Below are positions 45,150 through 58,637 of a stretch of 64,000 nucleotides of DNA, one piece after another. Position 1 is the first letter of the stretch. Each line of letters begins with the position of its first letter. The notes beneath the pieces are model-generated. The model searched no databases. It saw only the letters and a list, made by a program, of their open reading frames with translations, and was not told where the DNA came from. This DNA comes from Omphiscola glabra. Taxonomy: Eukaryota > Mollusca > Gastropoda > Lymnaeidae. The DNA is taken from assembly GCA_964017045.1 (NCBI GenBank), contig OZ024808.1:5287284-5351283 (forward strand), written 5' to 3'. A program made the translations under genes and the position numbers.

Positions 45150-45845
45150 CGTAGGGCAGAAATCAAGGGCACCGATGAATTTTGTCCTTTAATAAATAAA
45201 ATCAAGTCAAAGATCATAAAGGAAAACTCATCCAACCTAGAGCATATCTCTCTGGTAGGCAAAACACTGAAAGAAGTGAAGGCCTTTAGATACTTAGGTA
45301 GCACCATTGACTTAAATGGTGGATCCGAAGTGGATGTCAGAGCTAGCATTAGAAAGCCTAGGTCAGCATTTGTGCTATTACAGAAAATATGGGAGTCAAA
45401 AACGCTGACTCTTCAAACCAAAGTCAGAATTTTCAACACAAATGTCAAAACTGTCCAACTCTATGGAGCCGAGACTTGAACAGCAAGCATCACGCAAAAC
45501 GTACAGACCTTCATAAACACTTGCCTGAAAAAGATCCTGAACATCAAATGGCCAAAACACGATCAGCAACAAAGCCTTACATAGATAGGACATACCAGAA
45601 GCATATTGCTGAAGACATCATAAGGAAAAGATGGATGAGGATAGGGCACACTCTCCGTAAACTCCCAGATAACATCACCAGGCAATCCCTGACTTAAAAT
45701 GCATGGAGACTCAAGCTAGAGGCAGCCACACAAAGTATGGGATACACGTAAAAGCAACTGGAAAGGAAAGCACAGGACCGATTAGAATGGAAAATTCTTG
45801 TAGACGTGCTATGCCCAAGACGGGGTAGAAGTAGAAGGTAAAAGA
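45150..45845 (+). mobile_element. LINE fragment, a third family
   Basis: The frame reads EVKAFRYLGSTIDLNGGSEV, RSAFVLLQKIWESKTLTLQT and NTNVKTVQLYGAET, then a TGA where Trp is expected (45477). It continues with FINTCLKKILNIKWPKH. After a frame change come HIAEDIIRKRWMRIGHTLRK, DNITRQSLT and LERKAQDRLEWKILVDVLCP. This is the RT 3' region and C-terminus of an RTE-like LINE, 5'-truncated and dead. The sequence differs from the families at 3-5 kb and 35-36 kb. Confidence 0.82.
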
Positions 45846-46226
45846 AAAGGTAAAAAGTAAGTAAGATAAATCTTGAGCGGTTTTGAGGGGGGGGGGGGGG
45901 AAGAGAAGATTCCTTCTCCCTAGAATTATTCCGTAATCAAGTGTTGCATTTAGTGTATAGTGGAGTTCCATGTTTCTATTAGACTTGTTGATCAGGGGAA
46001 GGACATTTTAAGGGGGTCTGTGGAGGCATTATGGTGATATACATAAACTGAATTCACTTTAGTTGGGGCGTGCCCTAAGGTCATCATTTAGCACAAGATT
46101 ATATTCAACTCCCGGTACTTTGAATGGTCCTGTGTTGTTTACTCCCTGTACTTTGAAAATAATTAATAGAACAAATAATGACGTCATATTTGATAAATGT
46201 AAGAATTTTTTCACGTTCATTTAAAC

Positions 46227-46407
46227 CAGCGATTCTCAACCCTTTGATGGTCGAACCACCCTTTCACAGGGTCGCCAAAGACCATCGGAAAACACATGCA
46301 CTCTACAGTTATGAAGTAGCAACGAAAATAATTGTGTGGTTGGGGGTCGCCACAGCATGAGGAACTATATTAAAGGGTCGTGACATTAGGAATGTTGAGA
46401 ACCACTG
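46227..46407. mobile_element. SPIN-type hAT MITE, copy 5
   Basis: CAGCGATTCTCAACCCTTTG to ATGTTGAGAACCACTG, flanked by ATTTAAAC and ATTTGAAC (7 of 8). It contains ACCATCGGAAAACACATGCA, GTTATGAAGTAGCAACGAAA and TGGTTGGGGGTCGCCAC. Confidence 0.94.
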
Positions 46408-46489
46408 ATTTGAACCAATGAATCATAAGATAAGACTCCTCGGCTAATAGGTCAATATTTCCCATAATACATCACGTCAGCTGCGTAGA

Positions 46490-46785
46490 GTTGTTCTGAT
46501 AGAGTTGTTCTGAAAGAGCTTGTCTGATAGAGCTTGTCTGATAGAGCTTGTCTGATAGAGCTTGTCTGATAGAGTTGTTCTGATAGAGCTTGTCTGATAG
46601 AGCTTGTCTGATAGAGTTGTTCTGATAGAGTTGTTCTGATAGAGTTGTTCTGATAGAGCTTGTCTGATAGAGCTTGTCTGATAGAGATTGTCTGATAGAG
46701 CTTGTCTGGTAGAGCTTGTCTGATAGAGCTTGTCAGGTAGAGCTTGTCTGATAGAGTTTGTCTGATAGAGCTGTTCTGAATGATA
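46490..46785. repeat. 14-bp minisatellite, about 21 copies
   Basis: Units TTGTCTGATAGAGC and TTCTGATAGAGTTG. They keep minus-strand frames open. Confidence 0.93.
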
Positions 46786-48014
46786 GAAAGGTGCATTAGA
46801 TGCATCCATTACGACACTCATTTCTTGCACAAATACACCAGCGAGAGTGACTAATTATAAAAGTGAAAATGAAAAACAAAAATAACAGCGAGAGTGAAAA
46901 TAGAAAACAAATTATTCACCTATTTTGTAACATATCTCCACATAGTATGAATCAAATACTCTCTTACTAATGTTTCTCAGTGTCCTTGTGTTTCTTCTTT
47001 TTTACTTATTTCTTAGATTTTATGTATCCTTAAATATTTTGGTCCGCTAAGATTCTCTAACTTATTTTTTACAATACCAATATTTATATTATTTCACTTC
47101 CTTTAATCCTACTTCCAGTGCAGCAACAAAAGGAAGTCTCTAAAAAATTAAATTAAAAAAATTACAAAAAATATATTTATTGTCAGCCCCCCCCCCCCTT
47201 TTTCCCAAAGTTAAGTATTATACTTTGTGTAGAAGGCTTGTGTCCAGGTACATTTGTCAAAAAAAGGGGGGGGGGGCACTTAACAGTGCACAAAAATGTC
47301 TCCTTTACAAACATTGACAAGTTTATTGTCATAAAGCCATGTACGAACTTATTTAAGAACATACCCACAAACAAAATCATCTGGGTTTTTTTTAAATTAT
47401 CACTTGGAATTAAAATAGTGTCTGTACCACTGTCAGCGAAGAGGCGGCGGTGAATCGTCACATGTCCAGAGTGATCCGCCCCTATTGGTACCTTGTTTAT
47501 GTTTGATGTGTATTCTGTAACGATGTGTTGGTGAGTTAAGGGTGAAAATTGAATAACTTTCTGGGGTGGCACACCTCGAGCTACTCCTTTACCGCCGTGT
47601 GAAATCAAAAATTAACTTCCCCTCTTCCCTAAAAGACCTTCCCCACACGTATCTCGCCTTCTAGATGGTGAGAACAATATCAAACCCATATCACTCGTAA
47701 TTCTGTCTTGAAAACAGCTACTTGATTAACTCAGGTGTTTCCATAAGACTACGGTCAACAAGTCTTGAGAAGGTTTTTGGTGGTTTACGTCTTCCATACA
47801 GTGCTGCCTGCTGCCATTTTACGTTCAAAGTCTGGTTACAACTAAGTACCTCAACCCAGTCATCTCCTAGACATTGAAGATATGGGGATCCATGGCCTGC
47901 AGGTATCGCTTTCTCGATACCAGTTTTTTTAAAAAGATTTTAATCTCACACGGGTGGGGGGGGGGGGGGAGCCACGTGCATGGAAGCAGTACTAATTTTG
48001 TTTGGATTCACTTG
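46786..48014. other. Interval with poly-C/G tracts, no gene recognised
   Basis: Homopolymers at about 47189, 47268 and 47956. A 141-codon minus-strand frame (47183-47608) has no recognisable domain and runs through a G/C tract, so I do not call it a gene. The rest is unique sequence. Confidence 0.4.
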
Positions 48015-48015
48015 G

Positions 48016-48345
48016 CGTCTGACGAATAGATAGAGGTTGTGGCGAATAGATAGAGGTTGTGGCGAATAGATAGAGGTTGTGGCGAATAGATAATGGTTGT
48101 GGCGAATAGATAGAGGTTGTGACGAATAGATAATAGTTGTGGCGAATAGATTGAAGTTGTGACGAATAGATAGTGGTTGTGGCGAATAGATAATGGTTGT
48201 GATGAATAGATAATGGTTGTGGCGAATAGATAGAGGTTGTGGCGAATAGATAATGGTTGTGGCGAATAGATAGAGGTTGTGACGAATAGATTGAGGTTGT
48301 GGCGAATAGATTGTGCTTGTGGCGAATAGATTGTGGTTGTGATGA
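48016..48345. repeat. 20-bp minisatellite, about 16 copies
   Basis: Unit GAATAGATAGAGGTTGTGGC, with AATGG, TTGAG and GACGA variants. Confidence 0.95.
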
Positions 48346-50155
48346 ATCTGGCAGGGAGGTGTGTGTGTGTTTTCGAGGTTTTTGGCTTGCAAGGGGGTGA
48401 CTATTCGAAATGATGAGTATATGTATTATTAGATGTGACCATAGTTCTAATAAATAGTGTCAACTTGAAACATTATCCTCAAATTTGAAGGCCTTCTCAT
48501 TTATAGTGTAGGAAGGATGAGCAGAAGATGTGCCCCCCCCCCCCCCCAAACCCCCTTTTCCGGACTGAACATTCGTTTTCTATATAATGACAAACTTCAT
48601 CTTAGACCCACAACATTATTTTTTATTTATTTTTATATATTTATTTTTTGGGGTGGATGGGGAGAGTAAAAAAAATGTTTACCCCTCCCGGGTATTGGCG
48701 CTTTGTTAAACGTGCTTGCCTTGTGTGTCACCCCTCCGTAACCGTTACCAATCTGTTGACACATTTCTAGAGTTGAAAGGAGTCAAAGTGGTTTCTATGA
48801 AATATTTACACATCGTTTTTCTCCAGCTTTTTTGACAAAGGAAACGAAAACAGACATCCCAAGGTGGACACTATCTCAGAGGCGTAACAAAGTTCAGTCG
48901 GGGTTTTGTGTTAGCTAATTATATAATAAAACCAACTGTGTTACGCCTAATATGTAACTGGAAAAGTGCAAATAATTTATATAATACTTATGCAAGTTAA
49001 TAACACTCTGACGTATGTCTTGGTGTCATCACCAGTTAAATTTGAGGGGGGGGGGCGGGTGTAATAATAAGATTCCTTCATCTATGACTATTCTATTGTA
49101 TGCCTCTGAGGCTATGTTATAAACTATAAACATGTGTGACCAAAATGAATATCAACAAAGCGTTAACAATAAATCTAAATGACATTATTTAATTACGATT
49201 TGATAATAATGTTGACACTGGAGGTAAACAAAAAAAGTTGGGTACCAGCCACAACGCATGACGCAATTATGCTGTTACAACCTTGCTGACAAACAAACAC
49301 ATTAGTAGCCATTCTGACCCAGTGTTTTCCAAACTTTTGTACCCCACAGAGCACCTGAAAAGAACCAGAATAATATATAGAGAACATTTGTGTCCATCCT
49401 GCAGCTTATCGTAATATATTATCTTTATTTTCTTTTATTAGTGGGCCTAAGGCCGACGTTATTAGAAGTCTATTTTTATCCCTAGCGATAACAACGCGCT
49501 CGTGACGTCAGATGCCAGAATAAATACTATAGATAGTAATAATCAACTTGAAATCGGTATCGTAAACAAGATCTCTGATTCCATCCCTGCATATAAAGAG
49601 TACCGAATAAAATACTCTTAAGTATATACTGTACATTTAATACACAACAACAAGCTGGTAACATGATAAAAGTGTGTGTAATTTTATAATGATTATCAGT
49701 CATCTTTTTTTTTTTTTCCTTTTCTACCTCGACACACTAACACAGCTGACGTCTGCAATTTCACACCGCGTGAAGCCACTATTTTTCACACGGCTGCATG
49801 AATGGAAGACCGCGGCGTTGTTTAAAAAGAACGACCATGATGCCGTGGGGCCGAAAATATTGAACCGTGCGCAAAGAATTTCAACGCGGAAACTCTAGTG
49901 CCGTGTGCAATAAACTGCAGTGGATAAAAATACTCATCCGAAAGAAAAAAACACACCCTGACATTTTCCCCTTCATTTCATTTCGTTATACGCTTAGGTT
50001 CTGAAACAACTGGTCGAACTATTTCTTACCTCTTATTAAGTGTTTGCGAGTGTCTGGTTTAACCTCGTTTACTGCAAGCCATCTGCTCCAACAGTACAAC
50101 TGTACACATTTTTGCAATCAGCTTTATTGATTAAGACTTCGGCGCATTAATAATC
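48346..50155. other. Interval with no recognised gene
   Basis: Contains poly-C (48534), a G run (49045) and a lone hAT-like terminus, CAGTGTTTTCCAAACTTTTG, at 49320. A 74-codon frame at 49674-49898 is unsupported. Confidence 0.4.
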
Positions 50156-50170
50156 ATGCCACCCAAATTC
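50156..50170 (+). CDS. Candidate first coding exon (MPPKF | GTAAGT)
   Basis: ATG followed by four codons (PPKF) and a strong GTAAGT donor at 50171. MPPKF is how ribosomal protein L12 begins in animals, but five residues are far too few to claim it. I found no matching downstream exon in the window. It may equally be chance. Confidence 0.2.
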
Positions 50171-50305
50171 GTAAGTACAATTAGTCAATTAGCTTAGTGC
50201 TAAACACATTTGAAAAATTAATGAAATAATTGCTACTTATGGTATTGTTATATGCCTAATAAATTCATTAACTTCTACAATTTCAAGCGTAATTTTCTAA
50301 TCATT

Positions 50306-50307
<2 letters not shown>

Positions 50308-50354
<47 letters not shown>
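50308..50354. repeat. (AT)n microsatellite
   Basis: Perfect AT dinucleotide run of about 46 bases. Confidence 0.95.
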
Positions 50355-50357
<3 letters not shown>

Positions 50358-51680
50358 GTAATTAAATGAATTACATCGCATTTTATATATTTTCATAAAA
50401 AACAACTTAAATTAGCAATATTTATGTCTTTTCTTTGATATATTCTGAGCAGAAAATGAAGAATAAAAATTGTTTACTTATAAATATTCAGGGTAACGCA
50501 AAGTAAAATTGGTTTATACATAAAACGAACTAAAAGTTAAGTGATTATCCGGGTTTTTTCTTTTGTGGTTTTTTTTTTGGGGGGGGGGGGGGGGTGATTG
50601 TGAGCTTTTTAACACTGCAATGTTATATTTACAGCCATATTTACTAAACCCTTCCTTCCCTACACCACGTCACTCTTACAAAACAATTCTATGGAAGTAG
50701 GCTACATTTGAACGATGCAGACATTTAGTTACGCATTGACGGGCAACGATCTATTTAAAAGTAGGACGAGCAAGGTGGTGAGAGAGCTCCGCTTGATGAC
50801 GTCATTACAACGCATTTGGGTGTGGCCGAAAGTGCTTCTAATTATTGTACACATTAGGCATTAGGCGTTGAGATTAGATGCTTCGGCTTATCAATGATAG
50901 ACTGCAGTGATAGAGTGCACTGACAGAGTTGATGATAAACGTGCCGGCTATTTTTTGCTATAGGCCGATTGATAAAATAAACATCTTCTTACTTAAACGA
51001 TTAAAAGAAGAATGTAAGGTATATTATATCTAATTTTTTTTAAAGCAACTTTAAAAGTTGTTATTTTCTTGATTTTTCGTTTATAGTAATTTACGCCAGC
51101 ATCACCCATTGCGTATTAATTTATGATAATATTTTTTGCTTATTCTACAATCAACTAACATTGAATATAATATTAATAATCGGATTCGAAGGTCGCAAAA
51201 ATGTCGCTCATCTGAATTTTTAAAAAATAAGAAAAATATTATCATAAAAGAATACACTGTATATCCGAAAAAGCATTCTACTACGAATCGTACGATTCAT
51301 AAGGGCTTTTTATTCACTAATATTTATTTTAAAAACATTATCATTATCTTATAAACTGCATAATGCCGTATTGAAGTCGTTGGAAACCCATACAAGGACA
51401 TTGTTATTACACTTAAAATGTGTGAGATTCAACGCCCTGTAGACCTTGTATTTGTTTACATCTACTGCTAAAATCCATGGGGAGTAAAACGAAAATTACC
51501 ATATCTCATCACTCTGCGCTGCAGCTACTGCTCCCCGCCGGTGAATTTCGGTAGCATTTCGATCTTGAGTAATTTATGTTTTGGACCAGTGTTTACAGCC
51601 ACACAGGTCAACATTTAAATCGGCTGGGGGAGGGGGAAGGGGGCTAAATACCTCCAGTTGATATAAAACATAGGGTTTCT
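50355..51680. other. AT-rich interval, no gene recognised
   Basis: Includes a G run at about 50579-50594. No element or frame is supported. Confidence 0.4.
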
Positions 51681-51684
51681 TCGG

Positions 51685-52063
51685 GCCCACACATACATTT
51701 TAGTGTTACCTTTTAACTGTGCATCAGGCCCACACATACATTTTAGTGTTACCTTTTAACTGTGCATCAGGCCCACACATACATTTTAGTGTTACCTTTT
51801 AACTGTGCATCAGGCCCACACATACATTTCAGTGTTACCTTTTAACTGTGCATCGGGCCCACACTTACATTTTAGTGTTACCTTTTAACTGTGCATCGGG
51901 CCCACACATACATTTTAGTGTTACCTTTTAACTGTGCACCAGGCCCACACATACATTTTAGTGTTACCTTTTAACTGTGCATCAGGCCCACACTTACATT
52001 TTAGTGTTACCTTTTAACTTGTGCATCGGGCCCACACTTACATTTTAGTGTTACCTTTTAACA
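51685..52063. repeat. 43-bp minisatellite, about 8.7 copies
   Basis: Unit GCCCACACATACATTTTAGT, then GTTACCTTTTAACTGTGCAT and CAG. Confidence 0.95.
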
Positions 52064-52480
52064 TTGAGAACTGAAATAGTTTATTAGTCCTACCATCCTC
52101 CAGTCCTACGTTTCATTTGATATTGCTTTGGATACAAACAAAAACCCGGAGGATTTTGTGTGGCAGAGGTGGGGTGGCGGGTGCTGGATTTTGGGAAACA
52201 GTGTTTCTCTATAAAACACTTAAAGTGCCCTGTAGCAGTGGTTGAAATTCCACGGCAGGAACAGACGCCATTTTTTGTTCTTACATTTTTTTTTTTACCG
52301 TGGTAATGTCATGCGGCTCCCAAACTATTTTGTGAACATACTTTATAACTAGGGCACCTTACTGTACAAATATTGCTATGCCTTGCCTTAAAGAAAAGAA
52401 GGAGGGGGGGGGTGCGCGGAAAAAAATTATTCCAACATAGAATAATAGAATGCTCCATATAAGTAACCCATACATCATAT

Positions 52481-52500
52481 CACGTGACCAGCTATAAATA
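52481..52500 (+). promoter_or_regulatory. Candidate E-box plus TATA box
   Basis: CACGTG at 52481-52486 and TATAAATA at 52493-52500, followed by GC-richer sequence with no recognised exon. It is suggestive only. Confidence 0.25.
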
Positions 52501-52789
52501 GCGTTTGTCGAACCAGAAGACGGGCTGGGCTGCTCACAGATGGCGATGAGTCACTATTGAACACTGAAACATGCTAACAGTGAGGCAGTTGTACTCTCAG
52601 TTGTACTCTCAGTGCTTACCGGCATAGTCAGTGATCTTTAAAATAAAATAAACAAAATATTTGACCTGCTCAACGCTCTCACCTTATAACAATCAATTCC
52701 AAGATCCGGTGTTATGATGAAATATCTTTTGTTGAATTGCCAGTCGATCAGTTGTCTCCGGATGTCTGCACAACCCAGCTGCGCTTTTT

Positions 52790-52960
52790 AGTAACATATT
52801 GAATTGTTTTTGGTACTTTGCAATAACATATTGAATTGATTGAGGTACTTTTTCATAACATATTCAATTGATTGGGGTACTTTGTAATAACATATTCAAT
52901 TGATTGGCGTATTTTTTAATAAAAGATTGATTTGATTGGGGTACTTTGCTATAACATAAT
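52790..52960. repeat. 33-bp repeat, about 5 copies
   Basis: Unit TAACATATTGAATTGATTGG, then GGTACTTTGCAA, diverged. Confidence 0.88.
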
Positions 52961-54170
52961 ATAATTTTTTTTTAAACAAATAATTTAAAGTTAAATGTTT
53001 TGGATATGTATAGTATAACATTTAATTGTTCTTGTTTTATGTCAAAGGTATTTATTTTATCAATTTAAATGTGACATCTAACTTACACTAAAGCGTCTTA
53101 AGTATTTGTTTTTTTTTTGAGGAGGGTAATAAAAAAAAAACACATTATGAATATTTTGTTTACTGGTTATTAGACCTCGCACGGCAAAAAAAAAATGTTT
53201 TTGAGATCTACGTAGTACTAAAGTAGTTGACTAAGAATGATTACAATTTAGTGACGTTCATAAAAGGTGCAACTGTTGCCATGGCAAGTAGCAGTATCGT
53301 AGACGGTAGTAGTGGCCTTTAATCAAGTGCCTATTAACTAGTCTTTGCTTATACAAGAACCACACATAAAAGGGAGAATATGTCATTTTAGCTAACAGTA
53401 CACACCCACTTCTGGTTTCAAGTGAGCTATAAATAACTGCTGTGTCGTGTGACGTGTAGAGCATACTCTTGCCGCATGTGTTTAATCCAGTCAGCGGACG
53501 ATTAAATATAATAATTACACTGTCACTAAGTCTTAAACCGGTTAAATGACATAGAGGATGTCATAGACAAACAATGTCATGAATATATATATATATATAT
53601 ATAGGCCTACACACTTTTTATTATTTAATAAAATAATTTATAAACGTCTTTATTGGGTCTAAATGTCATGCCATTTGTGTTGTATAAAAAGGTAATACCA
53701 TGTGTGATGTGTATAAAGGTAATGCCGTGTGTGTTATGTATAAAGGTACAGCTTACTGAAAGGAATAAGTTAGTAAATTAGCTCACTCTACATTCCAATA
53801 AAATTGATAAATGCCATACTCATACATAATCATACAATTGTCTTTCCGTGCAAATATTAATCATGAGTTTCCACATTTGAAGCGAGGACAACGTTTTTTA
53901 GACCAAATAATTTATAGACAGAGGAAAAACTTGTTTACACATAGCGCGTCAAGGGAGGCGAACAAAATGCACCTGACACAATGGGAGGTAATTGTGCACG
54001 GTGACCTACACGACCCGCCAGCGACGCTATGCAGTAGTTAATGTTTGATCTTTAACAGCCGAACCTTAAAGCGTCTAGGATTTGGAGACACGCGCGGGTA
54101 CAGGGCCTTTATAAGCATCAGTAGAGCGTAACCAAAACTCCCTTATGACACATCAAGCACGCTGAAGGTT
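52961..54170. other. Interval with no recognised gene
   Basis: Contains a short (AT)n at 53583-53602 and a GGTAATGCCGTGTGTG-type triplicate at 53690-53745. Open frames at 53258-53464 and 53811-54041 have no family motif. Confidence 0.4.
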
Positions 54171-54176
54171 TATTAT

Positions 54177-54365
54177 GACCACACTCAAATTGACCACACT
54201 CACATTGACCACACTCACACTGACCTCACTCACACTGACCACACTCAAATTGACCACACTCACACTGATCACATTCACACTGACCACACTCACACTGACC
54301 ACAATCACACTGACCATACTCACACTGACCACGCTCACACTCACACTGACCACACTCACACTGAA
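54177..54365. repeat. 15-bp minisatellite, about 12.5 copies
   Basis: Unit TGACCACACTCACAC; it is open in both strands' frames because of the 15-bp period. Confidence 0.95.
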
Positions 54366-54734
54366 TCAAAATTGTGCTTTGAAAATGGGATCAGAATAAA
54401 TACATTTTACTGTGGCATATCTCATTATGACTAGCCCAAATATTTAAATGTTGATACCGGTACCGGTACCTATAACGTAGAGGACTGGATGGCACAAATA
54501 TATTTATGTTGCTGTTTTTTATCTTCAATGAAATAGTTCAATTTTATAATGACCTTGACTATTATACCTATGAAGTCAAGCACTGATGCTATACATAGAT
54601 TTGAAATTAAAAAAATAGACAGGCACTTATGCTATACATAGATTTGAATTTCAAAAAAATTAACAAGATCTGTTAATAGGAGTAAATGACGTCAATTTAT
54701 TTAATCTCTACCACGTGATACAACGTTAGTTACG
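54366..54734. other. Short interval with a small duplication
   Basis: GCTATACATAGATTTGAA is present twice (54589 and 54632). Confidence 0.5.
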
Positions 54735-56128
54735 CCTTAGCTTTGTTACCACCTGGGAATATAACCATGTCTGCTGTACACTGCCCACGTCTCCTTAGCC
54801 TTGTTACCACCTGGGAATATAACCGTGTGTGCTGCACACTGCCCACGTCTCCTTAGCTTTGTTACCACCTTGGAATATAACCATGTCTGCTGTACACTGT
54901 CCACGTCTCCTTAACTTTGTTACCACCTTGGAATATAACCATGTCTGCTGTACACTGCCCACGTCTCCTTAGCTTTGTTACCACCTAGGAATGTAACCAT
55001 GTCTGCTGTACACTGTCCACGTCTCCTTAACTTTGTTACCACCTTGGAATATAACCATGTCTGCTGTACACTGCCCACGTCTCCTTAGCTTTGTTACCAC
55101 CTAGGAATGTAACCATGTCTGCTGTACACTGTCCACGTCTCCTTGACTTTGTTACCACCTTGAAATATAACCATGTCTGCTGTACACTGCCCACGTCTCC
55201 TTAGCTTTGTTACCACCTTGGAATATAACAATGTCTGCTGTACACTGCCCACGTCTCCTTAGCTTTGTTACCACCTTGGAATATAACCATGTCTGCTGTA
55301 CACTGCCCACGTCTCCTTAGCTTTGTTACCACCTTGGAATATAACCATGTCTGCTGTACACTGCCACGTCTCCTTAGCTTTGTTACCACCTTGGAATATA
55401 ACCATGTCTGCTGTACACTGCCTACGTCTCCTTAGCTTTGTTACCACCTTGGAATATAACCATGTCTGCTGTACACTGCCCACGTCTCCTTAGCTTTGTT
55501 ACCACCTTGGAATATAACCATGTCTGCTGTACACTGCCCACGTCTCCTTAGCTTTGTTACCACCTTGGAATATAACCATGTCTGCTGTACACTGCCCACG
55601 TCTCCTTAGCTTTGTTACCACCTAGGAATGTAACCATGTCTGCTGTACACTGTCCACGTCTCCTTGACTTTGTTACCACCTTGGAATATAACCATGTCTG
55701 CTGTACACTGCCCACGTCTCCTTAGCTTTGTTACCACCTTGGAATATAACCATGTCTGCTGTACACTGCCCACGTCTCCTTAGCTTTGTTACCACCTTGG
55801 AATATAACCATGTCTGCTGTACACTGCCTACGTCTCCTTAGCTTTGTTACCACCTTGGAATATAACCATGTCTGCTGTACACTGCCCACGTCTCCTTAGC
55901 TTTGTTACCACCTTGGAATATAACCATGTCTGCTGTACACTGCCTACGTCTCCTTAGCTTTGTTACCACCTTGGAATATAACCATGTCTGCTGTACACTG
56001 CCCACGTCTCCTTAGCTTTGTTACCACCTTGGAATATAACCATGTCTGCTGTACACTGCCCACGTCTCCTTAGCTTTGTTACCACCTTGGAATATAACCA
56101 TGTCTGCTGTACACTGCCCTCGTCCCCC
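54735..56128. repeat. 58-bp minisatellite, about 24 copies
   Basis: Unit CTCCTTAGCTTTGTTACCAC, then CTTGGAATATAACCATGTCT and GCTGTACACTGCCCACGT. TAGGAATG/TTGACT variants recur together at regular intervals in the first part, which indicates multi-unit duplication. Confidence 0.96.
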
Positions 56129-56479
56129 TGTCGTGTAGGAGAGTTGTCTAAAGAAGGATGACGAAAGTGTGGCGAACAGGTTCTAGGGGCGGATGACTCA
56201 TGCTATTTTCCCTGGCCCTTGAGTAGCCAGTCAACAAGATTCCTCATCCTCACAAGTACAGCCCCGCCCTAGGGTCACGCCAAAGTCTGACACCACGGAC
56301 CCCAACCCTTGTAATATGACCCCTAACTGTGTCATGCTACCCCGGTGACGTCACACCCCCTCCCCCACACTTTTTTTTTTTAAATTCCCAACCGGAATGA
56401 TGAATAGTTTGATAAATGTCAATCTACAAAAAATGTATTTGACCCCATTTTTTCATTATAGTTAAAGGAATAAATCATT

Positions 56480-56862
56480 AGTTTAGTCAGTTTAGTGGGA
56501 TAACAGCTACCATTAGTTTAGTGGGATAACCGTTACAATTATTTACTGGGATAACCGCTAACATTAGTTTAGCGGGATAACAGCAAACATTAGTTTAGTG
56601 AAATAACAGCTACCATTAGGTTAGTGGGATAACAGCTACCATTAGTTTAGTGGGATAATAGCAACCATTAGTTTAGTGGGATAACAGCTGCCATTAGTTT
56701 AATGGGATAACAGCTAACATTAGTTTTGTGGGGGGATAACAGCTACCATTATTTTGGTGGGATAACAGCTAGCATTAGTGGGATAACAGCTGCCATTAGT
56801 TTAATGGGATAACAGCTAACAGTAGTTTAGTGGGATAACAGCTAACATTGGTGGAATATCAG
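56480..56862. repeat. 26-bp minisatellite, about 14 copies
   Basis: Unit GTTTAGTGGGATAACAGCTA plus ACATTA, irregular in length. Confidence 0.9.
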
Positions 56863-57537
56863 CTAAGACTTTGTGTATAGAAAGTTGCTATTAACACAGA
56901 CCCAACTGAATTATAAAAATGAAGCTTCCATTGTCATCCTGCTCATTATCATGAAGGCCAGGCCAAACATTTGGGCTCATTGTTCCCATTGTGAAGGCAA
57001 CTTTTCTGTGTTTATAATTCAATAATTGCCGCAGTCCGGGACCTTTGCTTGCCTTCAGGTAAAACACACATGGTCGCGACCTGGTGTGACATTGAGGTTT
57101 TAATATCGAAAAGGATCAACAAAACAAAGCGTGGGTGGGGGGGGGGTGTTGTCATTATTCACTTCTTTAAATAAATACAGTTCTAGAATCTTAATGCAAG
57201 ACCACATTTTGTGTATGCCCCCCCCCCCCCAAACCATCCGAGTGGCGTAGCTATGATTAATGGCATTCGTGGAGGGCCAAGATTTTTGCCGCCTTCCCCC
57301 CACGAAAAAAATATCAGACTGACCAAATTGCCGCCCCTAAATAAAAGGAAAAAAGTTGCATCCGGGGATCATCGCCCCTTCTTTTCCCCCTTCCTGCGCC
57401 AGGGCCCCCTCCACCCCTCAGGTATTTTCTTCCGGTTGTGCCGCTGGACCCAACATATACCCATTACGGCATGTTACTTTAAAAAGTTCATCAAACTTTT
57501 CCATCACCACAAAATGCTACATTAAAACCAAAATAAA
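56863..57537. other. Interval with G/C tracts and a MITE terminus
   Basis: G run at about 57130, C run at 57219, and GAGTGGCGTAGCTATG at 57239, an end of the CAGTGGCGTAG family. No gene. Confidence 0.45.
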
Positions 57538-57990
57538 TGTCCAGTCGTGGGCGTTAGAGGTACAGGTATTCACATTTAGATATTTGTGTCATCCAGTCAT
57601 GGGCGTTAGAGGTACAGGTATTCACATGCAGATATTTGTGTCATCCAGTCGTGGGCGTTAGAGGTACATGTATTCACATTTAGATATTTGTGTCATCCAG
57701 TCCTGGGCGTTAGAGGTACAGGTATTCACATTTAGATATTTGTGTCATCCAGTCCTGGGCGTTAGAGGTACAGGTATTCACATTTAGATATTTGTGTCAT
57801 CCAGTCCTGGGCGTTAGAGGTACAGGTATTCACATTTAGATATTTGTGTCATCAAGTCCTGGGCGTTAGAGGTACAGGTATTCACATTTAGATATTTGTG
57901 TCATCCAGTCCTGGGCGTTGGAGGTACAGGTATTCACATTTAGATATTTGTGTCATCCAGTCCTGGGCGTTAGAGGTACAGGTATCAAGT
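57538..57990. repeat. 52-bp minisatellite, about 8.5 copies
   Basis: Unit GTCCTGGGCGTTAGAGGTAC, then AGGTATTCACATTTAGATAT and TTGTGTCATCCA. Confidence 0.95.
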
Positions 57991-58451
57991 CTTCTAGAGT
58001 CATAAAGAGGTATTCCACAGTAAATGGAACTCGCGAATTTAGAGAAGTAGGGCATCTCACCGGTCAATATTTGAGGACCGTTGTGATTGTTTTGTCGCCC
58101 TTAATTAACAGCCAAGAGGACAGTGGGGCCAACTTGGCAAGTCAACTTATAGGTCAACAGTAACACAACACACATATTTGGCCACGCCCTTTTCTCATAC
58201 TCTGCCCTCCACATCCACCCCTCCCATATTTACGTCACAAAATATGGTTTCTCATTTCCTTGGTTTTTGCGTATCCCGGGAAAACGGGATTTAAAAAATT
58301 CTTATCCCCAGAAGACCCGGGATAAAATAAATTATTTAAAAATGTATTATAAACTAAAGTTATCTATAAAAAAAGTTAGTTGATATTATTGCTTAGTTGT
58401 AATTGTCTATTTATGAAAAAAAAAAGCAATGGTAAACTTTTTCCCCTTGAG

Positions 58452-58637
58452 CAACGGTTCTCAACCTCTGGGTCGTGACCCCGTTTGGGGTCAAATGACC
58501 CTTACACAGGGGTCGCCTTTGACCATCGGAAAACACATTTACGGAGTAACAACGTACATAATTCTATGGTTGGGGGTCACCACAACATGTGGAACTCTTT
58601 TAGAGTGTCGCGGCATTAGGAAGGTTGAGAACCACTG
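58452..58637. mobile_element. SPIN-type hAT MITE, copy 6
   Basis: CAACGGTTCTCAACCTCTGG to AAGGTTGAGAACCACTG, with GGGGTCGCCTTTGACCATCG and TTCTATGGTTGGGGGTCACC inside. The 8-bp flanks (CCCTTGAG, CTCTATAG) match at only 5 positions, so this copy is older or rearranged. Confidence 0.88.

Noticed and set aside
47183..47608. 141-codon minus-strand frame as a protein gene
   Set aside because: No recognisable domain. It passes through poly-G/C tracts, has repeat-like ends and shows no splice or polyadenylation context.
50156..50170. Naming the MPPKF exon as ribosomal protein L12
   Set aside because: Five residues cannot establish identity, and no downstream L12 exon was found in the window.
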